A stretch of 64,000 nucleotides of DNA, from contig CBDEAT010000004.1 in assembly GCA_965236175.1 (NCBI GenBank), positions 62,001 to 126,000 of the forward strand. Reading direction: 5' to 3'. This stretch comes from Fontibacterium universale (GTDB lineage: Bacteria; Pseudomonadota; Alphaproteobacteria; Pelagibacterales; Pelagibacteraceae). The notes below the pieces were generated by a model. The model was not told where the DNA came from, did no database searches, and worked only from the letters and a program-made list of their open reading frames with translations. Positions 8,751-17,971 of the stretch are shown in pieces. A program made the position numbers and the translations under genes. Numbering within the stretch: the first letter of the stretch is position 1; each line of letters opens with the position of its first letter.

Positions 8751-10639
8751 TTAGATTTCTATAACGCCGCCGAGCTCAACTGTTCGCTCTTTTGGAATTT
8801 TATAATATTCCGTTGCGCCCATCATAATACGATGCATGAAAATAAATAGCCTTGTTACAATTGAAGGGTCTTTTGCAATTACTTTAACTTTACCCACAAA
8901 GAATGAAGTTTCTTCCATATTAAATTTAAATTCATTAGCTCTAAGTAATGCAAGAACTCTTGGAATATTAGGCTCTTCCTGAAAACCATAACGAACTACG
9001 ATGGTATAAAAATTAGATCCTAAATGTTTAACAATCAAACGTTCATCATTTCTAAGTTTTGGAAAGTTCTCAAAACTTAAATGCATACATACAATTCGTT
9101 TATGTAATATTTTATTATGCTTTAGATTATGCAGCATTGCCATTGGCACAACAGCAAGATTAGGCACAAAGAATATTGCGGTGCCAGGAACTCTTTTAAC
9201 TTTAATTTTATTTCTTTTTAATTGAGAGATAAATTGACTAATTTTAATTGAACCTTGCCAACGAGCTGCCAGCATGCGATCTCGACCAATAATCCAACTT
9301 AACATAACCGTAAGTAATCCAGTTGCTATTACAATGGGTAGCCAACCTCCATCAAAGAATTTTACTAAATTTGAAGAAAGAAAAACAACATCAATGATAA
9401 GTAGTACTATAAATATTGGAATGAAAATTAATTTATTCCATTTTCTAACCGTTATAAGCAAGTAAGTTGCAAGAATAGTATCAACTAACATTGCGCCCGT
9501 TACTGAAATTCCATAAGCGTGTGATAAATTTTCAGAATTTTTAAATCCTAAAATTAATAATACGACACCTAAAAATAAAAAAAGATTTATTTTAGATAGA
9601 TATACTTCGCCAAATTCCTTATCTGATGTGTGTTTAACTCTAAGTCTTGGAATGTAACCAAGTTGAACGGCCTGACTTGTAATTGAAAATACCCCAGAAA
9701 TTACTGCTTGTGATGCAATGATTGTTGCAGTGGATGCTAAAATAATAAGTGGAATTAAAGCCCAATCAGGAGCAAGTCTGTAAAATGGGTTATCGATGGT
9801 CTTAGGATCGGCGATTAATAAAGCGCCCTGACCAAAGTAATTTAATAGCAATGATGGAAACACTACTAAGAACCAAGAAAATTTTATAGGTGATCTCCCA
9901 AAGTGGCCCATGTCTGAGTACAAAGCTTCTCCGCCAGTGATCGCAAGAACAATAGCTCCTAAGATCGCAACAGATACACCTTGATGATTTAGTAAAAAGT
10001 TTAAACCATACATCGGGTTTAACGCTCTTAATATTGAAGGCTTATCAATAATTTCAAGTAGTCCAAAATATCCAATAGTTGTAAACCATACCAACATAAT
10101 AGGACCAAAGAATGATCCAATTTTGCTTGTACCAAATTTTTCAATAGCAAACAAAAGTGAGACAAGTGCTAATGAAATATAAATAACGTATTTACCAAGT
10201 TGAGGAGAGACAACTTTCAAACCTTCAACGGCACTGAGAACAGAAATTGCAGGAGTAATTAAACTGTCACCAAAAAATAATGCAGCACCTAAAGTACCAA
10301 GAATAATAACAAACCAACGCGTTTTAGAAGTTTTTGATTTTTTTTCTATTTTTCTAAGAAGTAATGCAGTTAAAGCAAAGACACCACCTTCACCGTGGTT
10401 GTCTGCTCTCATGATAATTAAAATATATTTAATTGAGACAACAATAATTAATGCCCAAGTAATTAATGATAAAACTCCAAGCACCGATGCAGTAATACCA
10501 GCGCCCGATCCTTGAGTTGCCTCAACGGATAAGTTTAAGTGCGTATAGAGGCGATGTTCCAATATCTCCAAAGACAACACCAAGTGCTGCTAATAACTAA
10601 AAGAGGTAAACTTCTACCGTTACCATTTTTATTATTCAT
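8751..10639 (-). CDS. kup: Kup-family potassium uptake protein (two frameshifts near the N-terminus)
   Basis: Kup proteins import potassium, probably with protons. Residues such as RADNHGEGGVFALTAL, FFGDSLITPAISVLSAVEGL and GGEALYSDMGHFG are diagnostic, and the cytoplasmic C-terminal domain is present. The longest unbroken frame begins within the first helix at a TTG (10583), but the true start is the ATG at 10639 (MNNKNGNGRSLPLLVI). Two one-base insertions, near 10590 and near 10528, separate LVIS, ALGVVFGDIGTSPLYALK and LSVEATQG. Together these spell the conserved Kup N-terminus, giving about 628 residues. The gene is convergent with amtB and divergent from the Nramp-MFS gene. Confidence 0.92.
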
Positions 10640-10742
10640 GAAGGGGCTTTATATATAATTTATTAAATAAGAGTATTTGTTTTGGAAGCTTAAATTTATA
10701 TTATACATTTAAATAAAATATATAAGAAAAGCCTATTATTGA

Positions 10743-12368
10743 ATGAGATCCTCAAAAACAAGAAATAAATTCTCACAACCTGCTTGGCTACAATTTAAAC
10801 GCGAAGCATCATTAGTTGAGGTTTTTAGAACTATAGTTGTTCCAACAACAGGATATTGGAAAAAATTTTTTGCATTTTTTGGTCCGGGCTATTTAGTTGC
10901 AGTGGGTTACATGGATCCTGGAAATTGGGCAACGAGCCTCTCAGGTGGATCTCAGTTTGGTTACACACTTTTATTTGTAGCCGTGCTTTCAAATATTATG
11001 GCAATTGTTTTGCAGGCATTATGCGCCCGTCTTGCAATTGCAACAGGAAGGGATTTAGCACAAGCTTGTAGAGATGCATTTCCAAAATTTATTTCAATTC
11101 CTCTTTGGATTTTTGCTGAACTTGCAATTTGTGCAACAGATCTTGCTGAGGTTATTGGTACAGCGATTGGACTCAATTTGCTATTTGGAATTCCATTTGA
11201 GTTTGGTGTTATTATAACTGCATTGGATGTTTTTTTAATTCTTTGGTTACAAAATAAAGGCTTTCGATGGATAGAAGCTTTTGTCGTTTCTCTATTAGTG
11301 GTCATAACTGTTTGTTTTGCAATTCAAATATTTTACGCAAAACCTGAGTGGGCAGCAGTTATCCGAGGATTTATTCCAACAACTGATATTGTAAAAAATC
11401 CAGATAAATTATTTATCGCACTTGGAATTATTGGTGCAACGGTTATGCCTCATAATTTATATTTACACTCTGGAATTGTTCAAACCCGAGCATTTGGAAA
11501 AACTTTTCCAGAAAAAAAAGAGGCTTTAAAATTTATAACGATTGATTCAACCATTGCATTAATGTTTGCATTTATGATTAATGCTTCCATTTTAATATTA
11601 GCTGCGGCAACATTTCATAAAACTGGCCAAACAAATGTTACCGAACTAGAAAAAACTCATCAATTGCTTGGACCATTACTTGGTATTGGCGTGTCATTAC
11701 ATAATATTTTTTTATTAGCGCTAGCTCCTGCAATTTTAGCAGTGTCATTATCTTTAATGCTTAAAGAGAAAAAATTTAAACCAATTAAAACTAAAAAAAT
11801 TAATTGGTCCCTTAAAGGAGCACCAAAAAGTTTTAAAAGATATTTATGGGCCGTTGCTTTTTTCACACTTGCGTGTTCATCAGATATGTTTTTGCTTTTT
11901 CGAGTGAAAGAATTAGGTATGGAAAATTATCAAATTCCAATTTTATGGGCTGGCGTTTCTTTTGTTACCACAGTTTTTAGCACCCCTTTTTCAGCTCTAT
12001 CAGACAAATATGGAAGACTTAAATTTTTAGCATTAGGCTGGACTGCTTATGTATTATTTTATTTATTTATGGCACAAGCCAACTCTCTCAATTTTACCAT
12101 TTGGATTTTATTTGGATTTTATGGATTATTTAAAGCTGCAACGGAAGGAGTTGAGCGAGCATTTGTTGCAGATCTTACAAAAGTTAATCAGCGCGGAACG
12201 GCATTTGGTTGGTTTAATCTAATAACTGGTTTTATGTTATTTCCAGCATCTTTTATTTTTGGATTTTTATATGAAAGTTATGGTGTGCAAATTGCATTTT
12301 TATTTTCAGCTATTTCATCTGTAATTGCTCTTGTTATTCTTGCAGCTTGCAAAGACAAACGTGCTTAA
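10743..12368 (+). CDS. Fused transporter: Nramp (MntH-like) N-terminal part + C-terminal half of an MFS transporter
   Basis: This single 541-residue frame joins two unrelated transporter folds. Residues 1 to about 315 are Nramp: the TM1 metal site DPGN (58-61), ATDLAEVIGTAIGL and the TM6 site ATVMPHNLYLHS (about 232-243) are intact, but TM9-11 are missing. From about residue 316 it reads as the last part of an MFS N-terminal half (LHNIFLLALAPAILAV) and a cytoplasmic loop. A six-helix MFS C-terminal half follows, with FTLACSSDMFLLFR, the loop motif SDKYGRLKF, EGVERAFVADL and RGTAFGWFN. No frameshift or stop marks the joint. It could be a deletion fusion of neighbouring genes, a working chimera or a misassembly. 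Metal specificity (Mn or Fe) is inferred. Confidence 0.85.
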   Translation: MRSSKTRNKFSQPAWLQFKREASLVEVFRTIVVPTTGYWKKFFAFFGPGYLVAVGYMDPGNWATSLSGGSQFGYTLLFVAVLSNIMAIVLQALCARLAIATGRDLAQACRDAFPKFISIPLWIFAELAICATDLAEVIGTAIGLNLLFGIPFEFGVIITALDVFLILWLQNKGFRWIEAFVVSLLVVITVCFAIQIFYAKPEWAAVIRGFIPTTDIVKNPDKLFIALGIIGATVMPHNLYLHSGIVQTRAFGKTFPEKKEALKFITIDSTIALMFAFMINASILILAAATFHKTGQTNVTELEKTHQLLGPLLGIGVSLHNIFLLALAPAILAVSLSLMLKEKKFKPIKTKKINWSLKGAPKSFKRYLWAVAFFTLACSSDMFLLFRVKELGMENYQIPILWAGVSFVTTVFSTPFSALSDKYGRLKFLALGWTAYVLFYLFMAQANSLNFTIWILFGFYGLFKAATEGVERAFVADLTKVNQRGTAFGWFNLITGFMLFPASFIFGFLYESYGVQIAFLFSAISSVIALVILAACKDKRA

Positions 12369-12417
12369 TCCCCACAAACATTGATTAGTATTTTAAGATA
12401 GCTTAAAGATCCCCTTA

Positions 12418-12789
12418 ATGCTTCGCGCTATATTTGTCATTTTCTTTTTTCAGCTTTTAGGAGAGGCTTTAAAAAAATTTTTTGAAATGCGAATACCAGG
12501 TCCGGTGATAGGACTTATTCTTCTTCTTATTGCATTAATATTTTTAAAACGATTTAAAACAGCAGCTGTTACTAATTTAAAAAATGATGTGGTAAATACT
12601 TCAAATTATATTTTAGGTTATCTATCTCTTTTATTTGTACCAATTGGCGTTGGTGTTGTGATGCATCTTTCTTATTTAGAGAATAATTTGTTTAAAGTTT
12701 TACTCATTGTTTTTATCTCAACTATTTTAACCATTAGTCTTACGGCATTTTTAATGGAGAAAATTAACAAACGAATTAATAAGAAATGA
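12418..12789 (+). CDS. lrgA: LrgA/CidA-family holin-like protein
   Basis: The 123-residue protein has four membrane helices and the family opening FFFQLLGEALKKFFEMRIPGPVIGLILL, the conserved IPGPVIG segment being diagnostic. LrgA/CidA proteins pair with LrgB/CidB. They were first described as holin/antiholin-like regulators of murein hydrolases, and in some bacteria they act as pyruvate or glycolate transporters. Its stop overlaps the lrgB start by four bases (ATGA), so the pair is co-translated. No LytSR or CidR regulator is visible nearby. Confidence 0.88.
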   Translation: MLRAIFVIFFFQLLGEALKKFFEMRIPGPVIGLILLLIALIFLKRFKTAAVTNLKNDVVNTSNYILGYLSLLFVPIGVGVVMHLSYLENNLFKVLLIVFISTILTISLTAFLMEKINKRINKK

Positions 12790-13517
12790 TTCAAAAAGAT
12801 AAACTTTATAGTATTTGGGTTTATTTACAGGCAGAACCCTTATTTTGGTTAACACTGACTATTGGTTCTTATTTAATAGGCGATTATTTTTATAAAAAAT
12901 CAAAATTATTTCCACTCGTTAATCCAGTTGCGATTTCAATTTTAATTATTTCACTAGTATTAATTAATTTAGATATTTCATATGAGAGATATTTTGATGG
13001 GGCCAAATTTATTCATTTTATGTTAGGGCCAGCAACGGTTGCTCTTGCAATTCCAATTTATAAACAATTTAAAGTCATACAAAAAGAAGCCTTAAGTATT
13101 TCAGTCTCACTTATCATCGGAAGTTTATTTGCAATTATCTCTACATTTATTTTATGTGAAATTTTTAAAATAGATGATCAAGTTTTATTCAGTATGTTGC
13201 CAAGAAGTGCAACCGCACCTATTGCAATGGGTATTTCAGATTTAATAGGAGGAATTCCTTCACTAACTGCGATTATAACAATTATAACAGGAATTATAGG
13301 CGCATCCTTTGGAACTTTTGCTTTAGATTTTCTAAAACTAAAAGATATGTCAGCACGAGGATTTGGTTTAGGACTTGCATCTCACGGACTCGGTACTGCG
13401 CGAGCAATGAGTAGAAATGAAACTGCAGGAGTTTTTGCAGCTCTAGCCCTTGGTCTTAATGGTATTGCAACCTCAATTTTAGTGCCGTTATTATTTAAAT
13501 TACTAAATCTTTTTTAA
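12786..13517 (+). CDS. lrgB: LrgB/CidB-family membrane protein
   Basis: The 243-residue protein has about seven membrane helices and LrgB signatures such as MLPRSATAPIAMGIS, GGIPSLTAIITIITGIIGA and ARGFGLGLASHGLGTARA. It would form a complex with the LrgA protein encoded just upstream with a 4-nt overlap. Known members support murein hydrolase control or carboxylate export; the plant homologue PLGG1 exchanges glycolate and glycerate. A serine-glyoxylate aminotransferase elsewhere in the window fits glycolate metabolism only loosely. Family assignment is firm; the transported solute is not known. Confidence 0.9.
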   Translation: MIQKDKLYSIWVYLQAEPLFWLTLTIGSYLIGDYFYKKSKLFPLVNPVAISILIISLVLINLDISYERYFDGAKFIHFMLGPATVALAIPIYKQFKVIQKEALSISVSLIIGSLFAIISTFILCEIFKIDDQVLFSMLPRSATAPIAMGISDLIGGIPSLTAIITIITGIIGASFGTFALDFLKLKDMSARGFGLGLASHGLGTARAMSRNETAGVFAALALGLNGIATSILVPLLFKLLNLF

Positions 13518-13570
13518 AATTCCTCTACCAAAAAGTGTATTGCTAGCTTTATGGTAAGTAGTATGTTTTG

Positions 13571-13576
13571 AGGAGG
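13571..13576 (+). promoter_or_regulatory. Strong Shine-Dalgarno AGGAGG that fixes the next start
   Basis: AGGAGG lies ten bases before the ATG at 13586. A longer frame beginning with TTG at 13568 would place the Shine-Dalgarno sequence inside the coding region, so the ATG at 13586 is preferred. Confidence 0.8.
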
Positions 13577-13585
13577 GGAGATCTA

Positions 13586-14386
13586 ATGATTAATAAACAA
13601 AAACAATCGAGAAGAGATGCTTTAAAAATGGGAGTTGCAGCAATAACAGTGGTAGGAGCTGCAGCAGTATCATCCGCAGCCTCAGCACAAACAAAAAGTC
13701 CATTTGCAGTTAAATCAACTTTTATTCCAATTGTTGATAGCAAAGATTTATTTCCGGTGCGAAGGATTTATTGTATCGGTAGAAATTATGCAGCGCACTC
13801 AAGAGAAATGGGGTCAGACCCAACAAGAGAACCTCCTTTCTTTTTTCAAAAACCAACAGATGCCATTCAAAATGTAAAACCTGGAACTGTAGGTGACCAT
13901 CCTTATCCAAGTTTAACTAAAAATTATCATTATGAAGTTGAATTGGTTGCTGCTTTAAAATCGGGTGGCAAAAATATTCCAATAGATAAAGCTTTAGATC
14001 ATGTGTTTGGTTACGCATTAGGATTAGATATGACAAGACGTGATTTACAACGCGCTTTAGCAGATGAAAAAAAACCTTGGGAAATTGGAAAATCTTTTGA
14101 TCATTCAGCTCCTATTGGACCTATTCATTTAGTTTCTAAAGTTGGTCATTATAAGGATGGAAATATTTCTTTGGCAGTGAACGATCAAATCAAGCAGAAA
14201 GCTAATCTAAATCAAATGATCTGGTCTGTTGCCGAGCAAATCTCTAAATTATCTGAGGCTAATGAATTGTTTCCAGGGGATATTATATTTTCAGGAACAC
14301 CAGAAAATGTAGGTCCAGTGGTTAAAGGCGATGTAATTGTTTGCAAAATTGATCGTCTGCTAGATCTGTCAGTAAAAATAGTTTAG
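13586..14386 (+). CDS. Fumarylacetoacetate hydrolase family protein with Tat signal
   Basis: The 266-residue protein starts with a twin-arginine signal (QSRRDALKMGVAAITVVGAAAV...ASAQ, arginines 9-10), so it is probably folded before export to the periplasm. The mature part is a FAH C-terminal-type domain: RIYCIGRNYAAHSREMG, PPFFFQKPTDA, HYEVELV (metal-ligand glutamates) and FSGTPENVGPV. FAH-family enzymes cleave or decarboxylate 2-oxo acids using a divalent metal. Most are cytoplasmic, so the Tat export is notable though known in some homologues. It is followed 33 bp later by the b561-YceI pair. The substrate is unknown. Confidence 0.87.
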   Translation: MINKQKQSRRDALKMGVAAITVVGAAAVSSAASAQTKSPFAVKSTFIPIVDSKDLFPVRRIYCIGRNYAAHSREMGSDPTREPPFFFQKPTDAIQNVKPGTVGDHPYPSLTKNYHYEVELVAALKSGGKNIPIDKALDHVFGYALGLDMTRRDLQRALADEKKPWEIGKSFDHSAPIGPIHLVSKVGHYKDGNISLAVNDQIKQKANLNQMIWSVAEQISKLSEANELFPGDIIFSGTPENVGPVVKGDVIVCKIDRLLDLSVKIV

Positions 14387-14419
14387 TTTTAATAAAAATT
14401 ATTATTAATATTTTTACAA

Positions 14420-14968
14420 ATGGCTTTAAAAAATACATTATCTAGTTACGGGTTTGTTAGTAAGAACTTTCATTGGATTATGACATTCGTTATCTTATTT
14501 AATTTTTCCTTAGGTTTTTTTATGGGAGATTTAGATAAAGGCCCTTTACGTTTTTTTATATTTAACCTTCACAAATCTTTAGGAATTCTAATAATAATTT
14601 TAATTATTTTAAGACTTTTTTGGAGACTTATTAATTTAGTGCCAACGCCTTTATCACAAAGTTATTTGCTAAATAAATTATCAAAGTTTGTTCATTATTT
14701 TTTTTATTTTATATTATTGGTAGTGACCTTTAGTGGATGGACTTACTCTTCTGCTAGAGGAGGACCTATAAGTGTATTTGGATTATTTTCTGCCCCGGCA
14801 CTTGTTGAAAAAAATGATGAAATAGCTAAAATTGCTAGAAATATTCACACCTTGTCTGTTTATGTATTTATTATCTTTGTAGCAATACATATTTTAGCAA
14901 GTTTATATCACCATTACTTTTTAAAAGATAAAACTCTGAAAAGAATGTGGTTTGAAAGATCTAATTGA
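14420..14968 (+). CDS. Cytochrome b561 family protein
   Basis: The 182-residue protein has four membrane helices and the di-heme b561 layout, with histidines in KNFHWIMTFVI, NLHKSLGILI, NIHTLSVYVF and IAIHILASLYHH-type positions. Bacterial b561 proteins move electrons between the quinone pool and periplasmic acceptors; E. coli CybB oxidises superoxide. The stop overlaps the TTG start of the YceI gene by four bases (TTGA), so the two are translationally coupled. That pairing is common in proteobacteria and suggests a shared role with isoprenoid quinones. Confidence 0.88.
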   Translation: MALKNTLSSYGFVSKNFHWIMTFVILFNFSLGFFMGDLDKGPLRFFIFNLHKSLGILIIILIILRLFWRLINLVPTPLSQSYLLNKLSKFVHYFFYFILLVVTFSGWTYSSARGGPISVFGLFSAPALVEKNDEIAKIARNIHTLSVYVFIIFVAIHILASLYHHYFLKDKTLKRMWFERSN

Positions 14969-15522
14969 TTAAGTATTTATTTTTATTTTTAATTTTCTGC
15001 ACAAATTCTTTTGCTCTAGAAAAGTGGATTGTTAATAATAAAAATAGTTTAGTAAATTTTTCAATTCCAGTTTTGTTAGCGGAAAATGTAACGGGGACTT
15101 TTAAAAAATTTAATGGATTTATAGAAGTAGACCGTAAAAATTTTGAAGGGGTAGCTAACATTACAATTGATATTAATAGTATTACAACTAATTACGATTT
15201 AGATTATGGCGATTTAATAAGAAGTGAAGTTTTTTTTAATATATCCCAATTTCCAAAAGCATCTATAAAAACTAAGGATTTTTTAATTAATAAAGATAAT
15301 ACCGCCTATGCATTCGCAACTATAAATATTAAAGGTAATGAAAAAGATTTTAAAATCCCATTAAGTTATAATTTACAAGGAACAAATAAAGCAATTGCTA
15401 AGGGAAGTTTTATATTTAAAAGAACTGATTTTGAAATTGGATCAGGAATTTGGTCGAATACATTAATTTTAAAAGACGATGTAACCGTTAATGTAAGTTT
15501 AGCCCTTGATTTAGTTAGATAA
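14965..15522 (+). CDS. YceI family periplasmic protein (TTG start)
   Basis: The 185-residue product has a signal peptide (MIKYLFLFLIFCTNSFA) followed by a YceI lipocalin-like domain: WIVNNKNSLVNFSIPVL, GTFKKFNGFIEVD, EVFFNISQFPKASIKT and the closing DDVTVNVSLAL. YceI proteins bind polyisoprenoids or ubiquinone-like lipids in the periplasm. No ATG is available before the signal peptide. The TTG at 14965 gives a complete signal and overlaps the b561 stop, so TTG is the best start. Family is confident; ligand is inferred from the family and neighbour. Confidence 0.87.
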   Translation: MIKYLFLFLIFCTNSFALEKWIVNNKNSLVNFSIPVLLAENVTGTFKKFNGFIEVDRKNFEGVANITIDINSITTNYDLDYGDLIRSEVFFNISQFPKASIKTKDFLINKDNTAYAFATINIKGNEKDFKIPLSYNLQGTNKAIAKGSFIFKRTDFEIGSGIWSNTLILKDDVTVNVSLALDLVR

Positions 15523-15564
15523 TTTTAACTGTTAACACAACTTTATTTGTAATATTATTTATTT

Positions 15565-15759
15565 ATGGCAACATATGAATGTCCAAAGTGCAAAATGTCC
15601 GCAAATATTACTTGTGGGAAATGTGATGCGCCCCTTAAAGATGCTTCGCTAAAATTAGACAACGGACAAAAAGTTCAAATTTGTGAATGTCCAAACGGTC
15701 ATGGAAAAATTAAAAGTCCATTGTGCTGTGGCCAAGACATGAGCTGTTCAATTTCTTGA
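15565..15759 (+). CDS. Small zinc-ribbon-like protein, 64 aa
   Basis: A 64-residue cysteine-rich protein with pairs CPKC (6-9), CGKC (17-20) and CPNGHG plus a terminal CCGQDMSC. Four or more Cys pairs indicate one or two metal sites, most likely zinc. There is no signal peptide or membrane segment. It stands alone between the YceI gene and an aminotransferase gene, with about 40 and 75 bp on either side. I do not recognise the family beyond zinc ribbon and infer no function. Confidence 0.7.
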   Translation: MATYECPKCKMSANITCGKCDAPLKDASLKLDNGQKVQICECPNGHGKIKSPLCCGQDMSCSIS

Positions 15760-15833
15760 TAAATCTCTAATAATTTAGGCGTACATTTTGTGTTTATTAT
15801 TTAGATACATTTGTTTAATAAATACTAATTGAT

Positions 15834-16685
15834 ATGAGACAAGTTTATATAAATGGAGAATTTAAAAGAGAAGATGAAGCAAAAGTTTCAGTCTTTGATA
15901 GGGGCCTTTTATTTTCGGATTCTTTATATGAAGTAACAACAGTTATTAACGGCAAGTTGATAGATTTTAATAATCATATGAAACGACTGGATCGTTCTAT
16001 GACTGAATTAAAATTTAAAAAACTATTAAATCATCTTGATATTTTAATATTTCATAGAAAATTAATTGAACTAAATAATTTAAAAGAAGGCATGATTTAT
16101 CTGCAAGTAACCAGAGGTGTTGCAGATAGAAGTTTTGATATGCCAAAGGATAAAATTGAACCAACGGTTCTTGCATTCACGCAAGAGAAAAAAATTATTA
16201 ACTCAGAATCTGCAAAGAATGGAATTAAAGTAATGACGCTCGATGATATGAGATGGAAACGCTGCGATATAAAAACAACACAATTACTATACGCAAGTAT
16301 GGCAAAAACTGAAGCAACACAAAAAGGATTTGATGATGCCTGGATGATTAGACAAGGTTATATTACGGAAGGTAGCTCTAGCAATGCTTGGATTATCAAA
16401 GGTAAAATTATTATGACCAGACATGCTGATAATTTAATTTTAAGCGGAATTACAAGGGATGCAATTTTTAAATGTGCAAATCATTTAGGTTATGAGGTTG
16501 TTACTAAGAATTTTACATTACAAGATGCACAATCTGCTCATGAAGCATTCATTACTTCAGCAACAGCTTTTATAATGCCCGTTGTAAAAATTAATAGTAA
16601 TCAAATTGGCGATGGTAAACCTGGAAAATTTGTAACAGCGCTTAGAGAAGAATATATTAAACAGGCACTAGCGAACGCTATATAA
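15834..16685 (+). CDS. Class IV aminotransferase, probable D-amino-acid transaminase
   Basis: The 283-residue PLP enzyme has the class IV pattern: VFDRGLLFSDSLYE at the N-terminus, RWKRCDIKTTQLL-like context with the PLP lysine at Lys147 (DIK), TEGSSSNAWI and SGITRDAIF for phosphate and carboxylate binding. The DIKT lysine context and length favour D-alanine transaminase (Dat), which makes D-glutamate and D-alanine, over branched-chain aminotransferase. 4-amino-4-deoxychorismate lyase is a less likely alternative. It is a single gene in its context. Family is certain; the substrate is inferred. Confidence 0.85.
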   Translation: MRQVYINGEFKREDEAKVSVFDRGLLFSDSLYEVTTVINGKLIDFNNHMKRLDRSMTELKFKKLLNHLDILIFHRKLIELNNLKEGMIYLQVTRGVADRSFDMPKDKIEPTVLAFTQEKKIINSESAKNGIKVMTLDDMRWKRCDIKTTQLLYASMAKTEATQKGFDDAWMIRQGYITEGSSSNAWIIKGKIIMTRHADNLILSGITRDAIFKCANHLGYEVVTKNFTLQDAQSAHEAFITSATAFIMPVVKINSNQIGDGKPGKFVTALREEYIKQALANAI

Positions 16686-16688
16686 GTT

Positions 16689-16928
16689 TTAAGACTTTTT
16701 AAATGTGCTGGCCCAAAATTTATCTAAAAAATAATACCAAACTCCATTTATTAGAGGTTCTATAATCGCATCTACTGCAGCAAGTTCTAGAGTGGACCCA
16801 GTAATCATCACATTACAAGTAGCCGCAATTATGATGTGACCTATCGTGTAAACGACTGCTCGCCCAATACTTGATCCAGCCAATTGTTTTTTGATAGCGT
16901 TAAAAAACCCTTTATCAATTTCTGACAT
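16689..16928 (-). CDS. DUF2061 family small membrane protein
   Basis: The 79-residue protein has two hydrophobic helices (VVYTIGHIIIAATCNVMITG and VDAIIEPLINGVWYYF) and the DUF2061 layout, where a GS-rich loop after helix one is followed by an IEP...WYYxxDKxW segment. Members are uncharacterised inner-membrane proteins. It is convergent with the aminotransferase, leaving 3 bp between stops. A second, more divergent DUF2061 gene lies at 50670-50876. Confidence 0.75.
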   Translation of the reverse strand: MSEIDKGFFNAIKKQLAGSSIGRAVVYTIGHIIIAATCNVMITGSTLELAAVDAIIEPLINGVWYYFLDKFWASTFKKS

Positions 16929-17020
16929 ATTAAATAATATAGACCTATAAAGTTAAAATTCAAGTTGTGTTAAGGGTATTTGCTTTAAGAATTAAATAAA
17001 AATGATAATTAGTTAATGAG

Positions 17021-17415
17021 ATGAACATTTCAATTTTATTTACAATTATTTTTATAATTTTTATTTAATCCTTACTATCATTACTATTAAGGCAAGAAAA
17101 TCAACCAAAGTAGCCTATGGTGATGATGGTAATAAAGAATTAATTAAAGCCGTAAGAGCGCATGGAAACTTTTTTGAATTTACAGTTTTTTTTATTATTT
17201 CTTCTTTTTTATTAGAGATTTTAGAAGCTAATCAAATATATGTTTTATTTATAAATACTGTATTTTTACTTGCAAGAATTTCTCATGCTTACAGCATGTT
17301 AAAAGAAAAAATAATATTTAGAATGATTGGAATGATGGCAACTCTAATTAGCTATGCTGTAAACTGTATTTATTTATTATATTTATATTGGCAGTACTTT
17401 AGTCACTTAGAATAA
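17021..17415 (+). CDS. MAPEG family membrane protein (frameshifted)
   Basis: An ATG at 17021 opens MNISILFTIIFIIFI and then hits a stop. In another frame directly after, the sequence continues ILTIITIKARKSTKVAYGDDGNKELIKAVRAHGNFFEFTVFF to a stop at 17415. The KAVRAHGNFxE segment is the MAPEG signature, and three further helices follow. MAPEG proteins include microsomal glutathione transferases, and bacterial members are mostly uncharacterised. The shift near 17055-17062 needs one added base (or two removed), unlike most other breaks in this window. It is about 130 residues when joined. Confidence 0.72.
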
Positions 17416-17518
17416 TTTTTGCTTAAATAACCCTATATTTTGCGTGCATAAATTTGGCTTGATAATAACTACTGCTAGTTATTGCCAGGATTATGATCAC
17501 GCATGCAAGATTGATAGC

Positions 17519-17870
17519 TTAATCTACTTGTACCGAAAAAAATACATCTTTGAATCCAGGAGCTATACAGTTTTCATATTTATAATGAGCACCAGAAGCA
17601 TTTTTATCAGAAGCATTTTGTCTTATTGAGTCAAACAAATATACTTTGTAAGGACTGTTCGTAAGTAACAAAAATATTTACCCCAGGCTGATTTCTATTA
17701 GTAGAAGTATTTGATCTTAAACCGTAAGTCTCAGATTGAATTTGTACTCCTGCAAACAAATCTCCATATGCACCTAAACTTGTTCCGGTTGCAGACTGGG
17801 AGAATGCAGAGTTAATGCTAACTAAAAATAAAAATATTAATTCTATTAAAGATTTTTTTTTCAGAGGCAT
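17519..17870 (-). CDS. Small secreted protein of unknown function (one frameshift)
   Basis: The reverse strand encodes a signal peptide (MPLKKKSLIELIFLFLVSINSAFS) and a polar mature part, SATGTSLGAYGDLFAGVQIQ and onward. The frame ends early at 17631 but continues one base over as YKVYLFDSIRQNASDKNASG and then CIAPGFKDVFFSVQVD, to a stop at 17519. Deleting one T near 17650 joins them into about 117 residues. Upstream in-frame ATGs at 17894 and 17903 are possible but lack a better signal. It is divergent from the CHAT-protease gene, with about 100 bp between. I recognise no family. Confidence 0.5.
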
Positions 17871-17971
17871 AGTTTTTTTTAATAAAAAAGTCATTAAAAA
17901 CAAGATTAAAGAATATATATAAAAAATAGATAGAAATAATTTTTTACTTTTCTATATACTTTATATCATAA

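Noticed and set aside
8751..10583. Kup starting at the TTG at 10583
   Set aside because: The conserved Kup N-terminus (LPLLVIS, ALGVVFGDIGTSPLYALK) lies upstream in neighbouring frames, so the apparent start is an artefact of two frameshifts.
13568..13585. Longer FAH-protein start at a TTG
   Set aside because: It would place the AGGAGG Shine-Dalgarno inside the coding region; the ATG at 13586 gives a proper Tat signal.
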